Of a stretch of DNA of 64,000 nt, positions 61,173-64,000 are shown piece by piece (position 1 is the first letter of the stretch; each line of letters starts with the position of its first letter). The notes beneath the pieces are model-generated. The model made no database searches. It was not told the origin of the DNA and saw nothing but the letters and a program-made list of their open reading frames with translations. Location: the NCBI GenBank assembly GCA_019391515.1, contig JAHXQP010000011.1, forward strand, positions 1 to 64,000. Direction: 5' to 3'. The translations under genes and the position numbers were made by a program. The DNA comes from Clostridiaceae bacterium. Its GTDB lineage: Bacteria > Bacillota > Clostridia > Tissierellales > Sporanaerobacteraceae.

Positions 61173-61367
61173 ATGATGGAGATATTTAAAAACTTTCTGA
61201 GCCAGGAAATGGAATTAGAAGGTGTAACGGATGAAGAATTAAAAATTGCACTGGATCAGATTGGGAGAGATTTAGTTTATAATTATCTTTTATTTGGACA
61301 AGATGTAACAGTGGATATATTTATAAAGAATTTAAAAAGATATTTATATCTTAACAGCCATTTATAG
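61173..61367 (+). CDS. Small protein of unknown function
   Basis: A 64-residue, mostly helical protein without signal or membrane segment (MMEIFKNFLSQEMELEG at its start). There are two adjacent ATG codons; AAGGAGTGG lies 15 bases upstream, rather far. It ends five bases before a strong terminator, which supports expression, perhaps with murJ. No family recognised. Confidence 0.5.
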   Translation: MMEIFKNFLSQEMELEGVTDEELKIALDQIGRDLVYNYLLFGQDVTVDIFIKNLKRYLYLNSHL

Positions 61368-61371
61368 AATT

Positions 61372-61407
61372 AAAAATAAGAGCCAGAAAATCTGGCTTTT
61401 ATTTTTA
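61372..61407. terminator. Terminator between convergent genes
   Basis: AAAAATAAGAGCCAGA / TCTGGCTTTTATTTTT with a 3-4 base loop. It serves the plus-strand small gene and probably the minus-strand symporter. Confidence 0.88.
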
Positions 61408-61410
61408 TGT

Positions 61411-62574
61411 TTATCTTTCAGGTTTGTGAATAGTATCTACAATAACAGCTATGGCATTGTCACCAGATATATTGCATGCAGTTCCAAAACTATCTTGTGT
61501 AATGTACAATGCTATCATAAGTGCTATTTGAGCATCGGTAAAATGTAGTATAGATTGGATAACTCCAAGAGCAGCCATTACAGCACCACCAGGAACACCA
61601 GGAGCAGCTACCATAGTAATACCTAACATAGCTATAAATCCAAACATTTGGCTAGGAGTAAAAGGTATACCATTTAACATCATTACAGCAATAGCACAAC
61701 TAGTCAAGGTAATAGCGCTTCCAGATAGATGTATAGTTGCACAAAGTGGAATTACAAATTCCCTTATACCTTGAGATACTCCATTATTTTCTGCAACCTT
61801 TAAATTAACTGGAATAGTAGCGGCAGAAGATTGAGTACCAATAGCAGTTATATATCCAGGTACTTGATTTTTTAGCATTCTTGGGAGACTCCTTTTTCCA
61901 ACAGCAGAAGCAATTGAAAATTGTATTAATATAATTACAAAGTGAGTAGCTATAACTATTAAAAATACTTTCCAAAAGACTGATAGAATTCTAGCTACTT
62001 CACCAGCATAAGTCATATTGGCAAATATACCTAATATGTGAATAGGTAGTAGTGGTATAATTACTTTGCTAATAGTTTTTTCCATAATCTGTTGAAACTC
62101 TGAAGCAGCATTGTAAAGGGTTCTTCCCTTTATAGCAGATATACCTAATCCTAATAAGAATGCTAAGATCAATGCAGTCATTACATTCATAAGAGGAGGT
62201 ATCTCTATTTCAAAGAAAGCTTGCAAAAGTTTATCTTCTGGATTAGCTGCCTTTGAAAGGACATTTGATGTATGAATAAATAGTGGGAAAATATTAGTTG
62301 AAACAATATAAGCTAAAGATCCAGCAACTAAAGTAGAACCATAAGATATAGCAGTAGTAATTCCTAGTAGTTTTCCAGCCCCTTGTCCTAAATCAGCGAT
62401 GCCTGCTACAACAAATCCTATAATAATAAAAGGTATAGCAAAATCTAAAAAATTGCTAAAAATTGAATTGAATGTAACAAAGATTCTTACTATTGGTGCA
62501 GGAAAAATATTTCCTATAATAATACCTAATATAATAGCAATAATTAGCTTAGGAACTAATCCTAACTTTTTCAT
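61411..62574 (-). CDS. Dicarboxylate/amino acid:cation symporter
   Basis: The 387-residue membrane protein belongs to the DAACS (GltP/GltT/SstT) family: helices with two re-entrant loops, SAATIPVNL (first loop serine-rich motif) and the GATIHLSGSA/ITLTSCAIAV region, and AAPGVPGG (second loop). It imports glutamate, aspartate, serine/threonine or C4-dicarboxylates with Na+ or H+. The substrate is not resolved. SD AAAAGGAG precedes the ATG. It appears monocistronic. Confidence 0.88.
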   Translation of the reverse strand: MKKLGLVPKLIIAIILGIIIGNIFPAPIVRIFVTFNSIFSNFLDFAIPFIIIGFVVAGIADLGQGAGKLLGITTAISYGSTLVAGSLAYIVSTNIFPLFIHTSNVLSKAANPEDKLLQAFFEIEIPPLMNVMTALILAFLLGLGISAIKGRTLYNAASEFQQIMEKTISKVIIPLLPIHILGIFANMTYAGEVARILSVFWKVFLIVIATHFVIILIQFSIASAVGKRSLPRMLKNQVPGYITAIGTQSSAATIPVNLKVAENNGVSQGIREFVIPLCATIHLSGSAITLTSCAIAVMMLNGIPFTPSQMFGFIAMLGITMVAAPGVPGGAVMAALGVIQSILHFTDAQIALMIALYITQDSFGTACNISGDNAIAVIVDTIHKPER

Positions 62575-62607
62575 AATAAATATCCACTCCTTTTTATTTA
62601 TTTTATA

Positions 62608-62650
62608 TTTTAACTCCTCTTAGCAAGAATTCTCCTTTATCCTATAAATG
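62608..62650 (-). pseudogene. Remnant of a second DUF2935-type gene end
   Basis: The segment repeats the 3' end of the gene at 62972: 23 of 25 bases are identical from TTTTAAC onward, and the minus strand reads AAT TCT TGC TAA against AAT TCT TGT TAA, keeping the final codons with a silent change. A small insertion follows and then similarity is lost. It suggests a decayed tandem duplicate. Confidence 0.4.
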
Positions 62651-62884
62651 GTGGTGGTTCACTAGAAGAAATTATGTAAGCTTATGACTATATAATTCCC
62701 ATTTTTTTAAAAAATAATTACTAGTTTGACAATAAGGCATTATTAAACCGATATAATAATAACTTACATATTTGAAAAAGGGTAGAATATAAGGAAAACT
62801 TATTTAGATTATACAATAAATATTGTAAAAATCAACCATAACTTATTAAATTTTGCAAAAATAACAAAAAGTATCCCACGAAAA

Positions 62885-62941
62885 ATACTTCCAAGTAGAT
62901 AGTCTATCTTTAATTAATTAAACTGTCTACTTTGGAAGTAT
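62885..62941 (-). terminator. Terminator of the DUF2935 gene
   Basis: ATACTTCCAAAGTAGACAGT-like arms pair imperfectly with ACTATCTACTTGGAAGTAT on the minus strand, followed by TTTTTC. Confidence 0.75.
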
Positions 62942-62971
62942 CATATCAAACTGGCTGCTTTTTAACCCCTC

Positions 62972-63895
62972 TTAACAAGAATTCCCTTTCATAAATGAAT
63001 TCAATAACCTTATATAATGGTTGGCTTCCCTTAAAATATGGTCTCCCAATAATGGATAAGCAATAGATTTAATTTGACAATTAATAATTCCCTCGGTTCC
63101 TTCACGCTTAAAGTCTCTTATTCCAATAGTAGCTTCTAAACTTTCTTCTGTAATCTCTGGAATTGAAGAATCATTTTCGGTAGCTTCTTCAACTAGTTCA
63201 TTAAAGATATTGGCATATTCATTAGAAGTATTAAATAGTTCTACTTCAGTAGGATCCAATAGACCCCTTATAAATAGTGCATGTTCCCCCATTATTGTAT
63301 TCCAAAATATTTCTTGTTCAAGTATTGTATCCCTAGTTTTATCCTTACATGGACTTTGTAAATTCATTAGCATTTTTAAATAAAGTTTTGCTTCTCTTAA
63401 AATATGGTCTATAAGCAAATAATATAAGTTTATAAATATACTACAGTTCAATATATTGTTAATAATCTTTTCTTTAAAGTCTATTACTGCAGAAACTAGA
63501 GTTATAGCTCTTTCATTTAAGCTATATACTTCTTGTTCTAGTTTAGGAGTAAAGCAAAAGTTTTGATCTGATACTAAAAGATTTTCAAGTTTTGTAATAT
63601 TAGTATCTATACAGATGCCGGTATCAAATTCAGATATTTTTTCAGATTTTAACGTAATTGGAGTGATTAACTCCCCAGAGTCTAATACTTCACTGCTTAA
63701 TGGGCCATTAGATATTGAGACAACTTCCATTAACAGCTTTTCAATCTCTTCTTTAAGGGTATCAGCTTCCAGTATATTATCACTGTTTTTCATCATAAAT
63801 GCTGCTTCCATAAAAATTAAATGCTCTTTCATTATTCTGCCAAAAAATAGATTAAGTTCTAAGGACATTCTTATATAATCTTTCCGAGACAACAA
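62972..63895 (-). CDS. DUF2935-family protein with two repeated domains
   Basis: The 307-residue protein consists of two helical repeats: LFFGRIMKEHLIFMEAAF...LLIDHILREAKLYL (about 16-175) and IFWNTIMGEHALFIRGLL...LLGDHILREANHYI (about 195-300). The repeated EH and HILREA motifs could bind a di-metal centre as in ferritin-like four-helix proteins. The family is common in sporulating anaerobes; its biochemical role is unsettled. Start is TTG 63895, six bases after AGGAGGG. Confidence 0.8.
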   Translation of the reverse strand: MLSRKDYIRMSLELNLFFGRIMKEHLIFMEAAFMMKNSDNILEADTLKEEIEKLLMEVVSISNGPLSSEVLDSGELITPITLKSEKISEFDTGICIDTNITKLENLLVSDQNFCFTPKLEQEVYSLNERAITLVSAVIDFKEKIINNILNCSIFINLYYLLIDHILREAKLYLKMLMNLQSPCKDKTRDTILEQEIFWNTIMGEHALFIRGLLDPTEVELFNTSNEYANIFNELVEEATENDSSIPEITEESLEATIGIRDFKREGTEGIINCQIKSIAYPLLGDHILREANHYIRLLNSFMKGNSC

Positions 63896-64000
63896 ATTAT
63901 CCCTCCTAATTTATTTATAATCATACTAGAATATATTAATTTATTTTTATATTTATTACCATTTCACTAAAGTAGAAAATAGAGAAATAAGAACTAAGTT
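63896..64000. other. End of window, upstream region of the DUF2935 gene
   Basis: AT-rich sequence containing the SD of the minus-strand gene; nothing else is recognisable. Confidence 0.6.

Larger units (their letters stand above)
62575..62971. other. Intergenic region with a decayed gene end
   Basis: This 397-base spacer contains a copy of the last bases of the DUF2935 gene (62608-62650), AT-rich sequence and the DUF2935 terminator (62885-62941). No intact gene is visible. Confidence 0.6.

Overview
The window is AT-rich DNA from a low-GC Gram-positive anaerobe. A clostridial or Tissierella-like amino-acid fermenter is the best guess. The grounds are the lysine-fermentation cluster with two aminomutases, a SUF-only Fe-S operon in the clostridial order CBDSU, strong Shine-Dalgarno (SD) sequences, many TTG starts, two large exported subtilases, pyrrolidone-carboxyl peptidase, carbamate kinase and peptide/amino-acid transporters. 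No rRNA, tRNA, CRISPR, phage or insertion sequence was found. The species cannot be named from the sequence alone.

Layout. 1-6549: end of a lysine-fermentation operon (kdd 3' end, kamA, kamB, kamC, kamD, kamE), closed by two hairpins. 6673-11686: sufCBDSU behind a sigma-70 promoter with a Fur-box-like operator. 11792-14112: a small coiled-coil gene, an ECF S component and a receptor-like protein with a decayed chemotaxis tip. 14492-27861: two multidomain secreted subtilases flanking an OPT transporter/PqqD-like pair, a HAD phosphatase and small envelope proteins. Both protease genes carry the same 16-base CodY-like motif. 28225-35842: a Crp/Fnr regulator, then a nucleoside uptake operon (lipoprotein, ABC ATPase, two permeases), a flavoprotein that has lost its redox cysteines, and a nucleoside phosphorylase. 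36004-39468: SLAP-like protein, a secreted metallophosphatase with LysM, arcC, pcp.

39759-45907 (minus strand): a sugar or polyol operon led by a GlpP-like antiterminator. It is followed by a strong terminator hairpin, an orphan GatC-type IIC, a LyxK-like kinase, an SDR, a class II aldolase and a 2-hydroxyacid dehydrogenase. Divergent from it is psuK-psuG for pseudouridine breakdown. 48183-50207: a chemoreceptor. 50499-56602: a hydrolase/APC permease pair behind a near-consensus sigma-54 promoter, divergent from an NtrB/NtrC-type two-component pair that is the obvious regulator. 56778-59464: PrcB-like protein, CheY, CheC and a PAS-GGDEL cyclase. 59561-63895: murJ, a small ORF, a dicarboxylate/amino-acid symporter and a duplicated-domain DUF2935 protein.

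Taken together, the genes fit a proteolytic, amino-acid and nucleoside scavenging lifestyle: exported proteases and a phosphatase make peptides and nucleosides outside the cell, dedicated transporters import them, and cytoplasmic enzymes (Pcp, nucleoside phosphorylase, PsuKG, lysine pathway, carbamate kinase) recover energy. The parts that looked least standard are the Cys-less dihydrolipoamide-dehydrogenase-like protein in the nucleoside operon, the GlpP-led sugar operon with an orphan IIC, the sigma-54 hydrolase/permease locus, and the OPT/PqqD pair with its nested inverted repeats.
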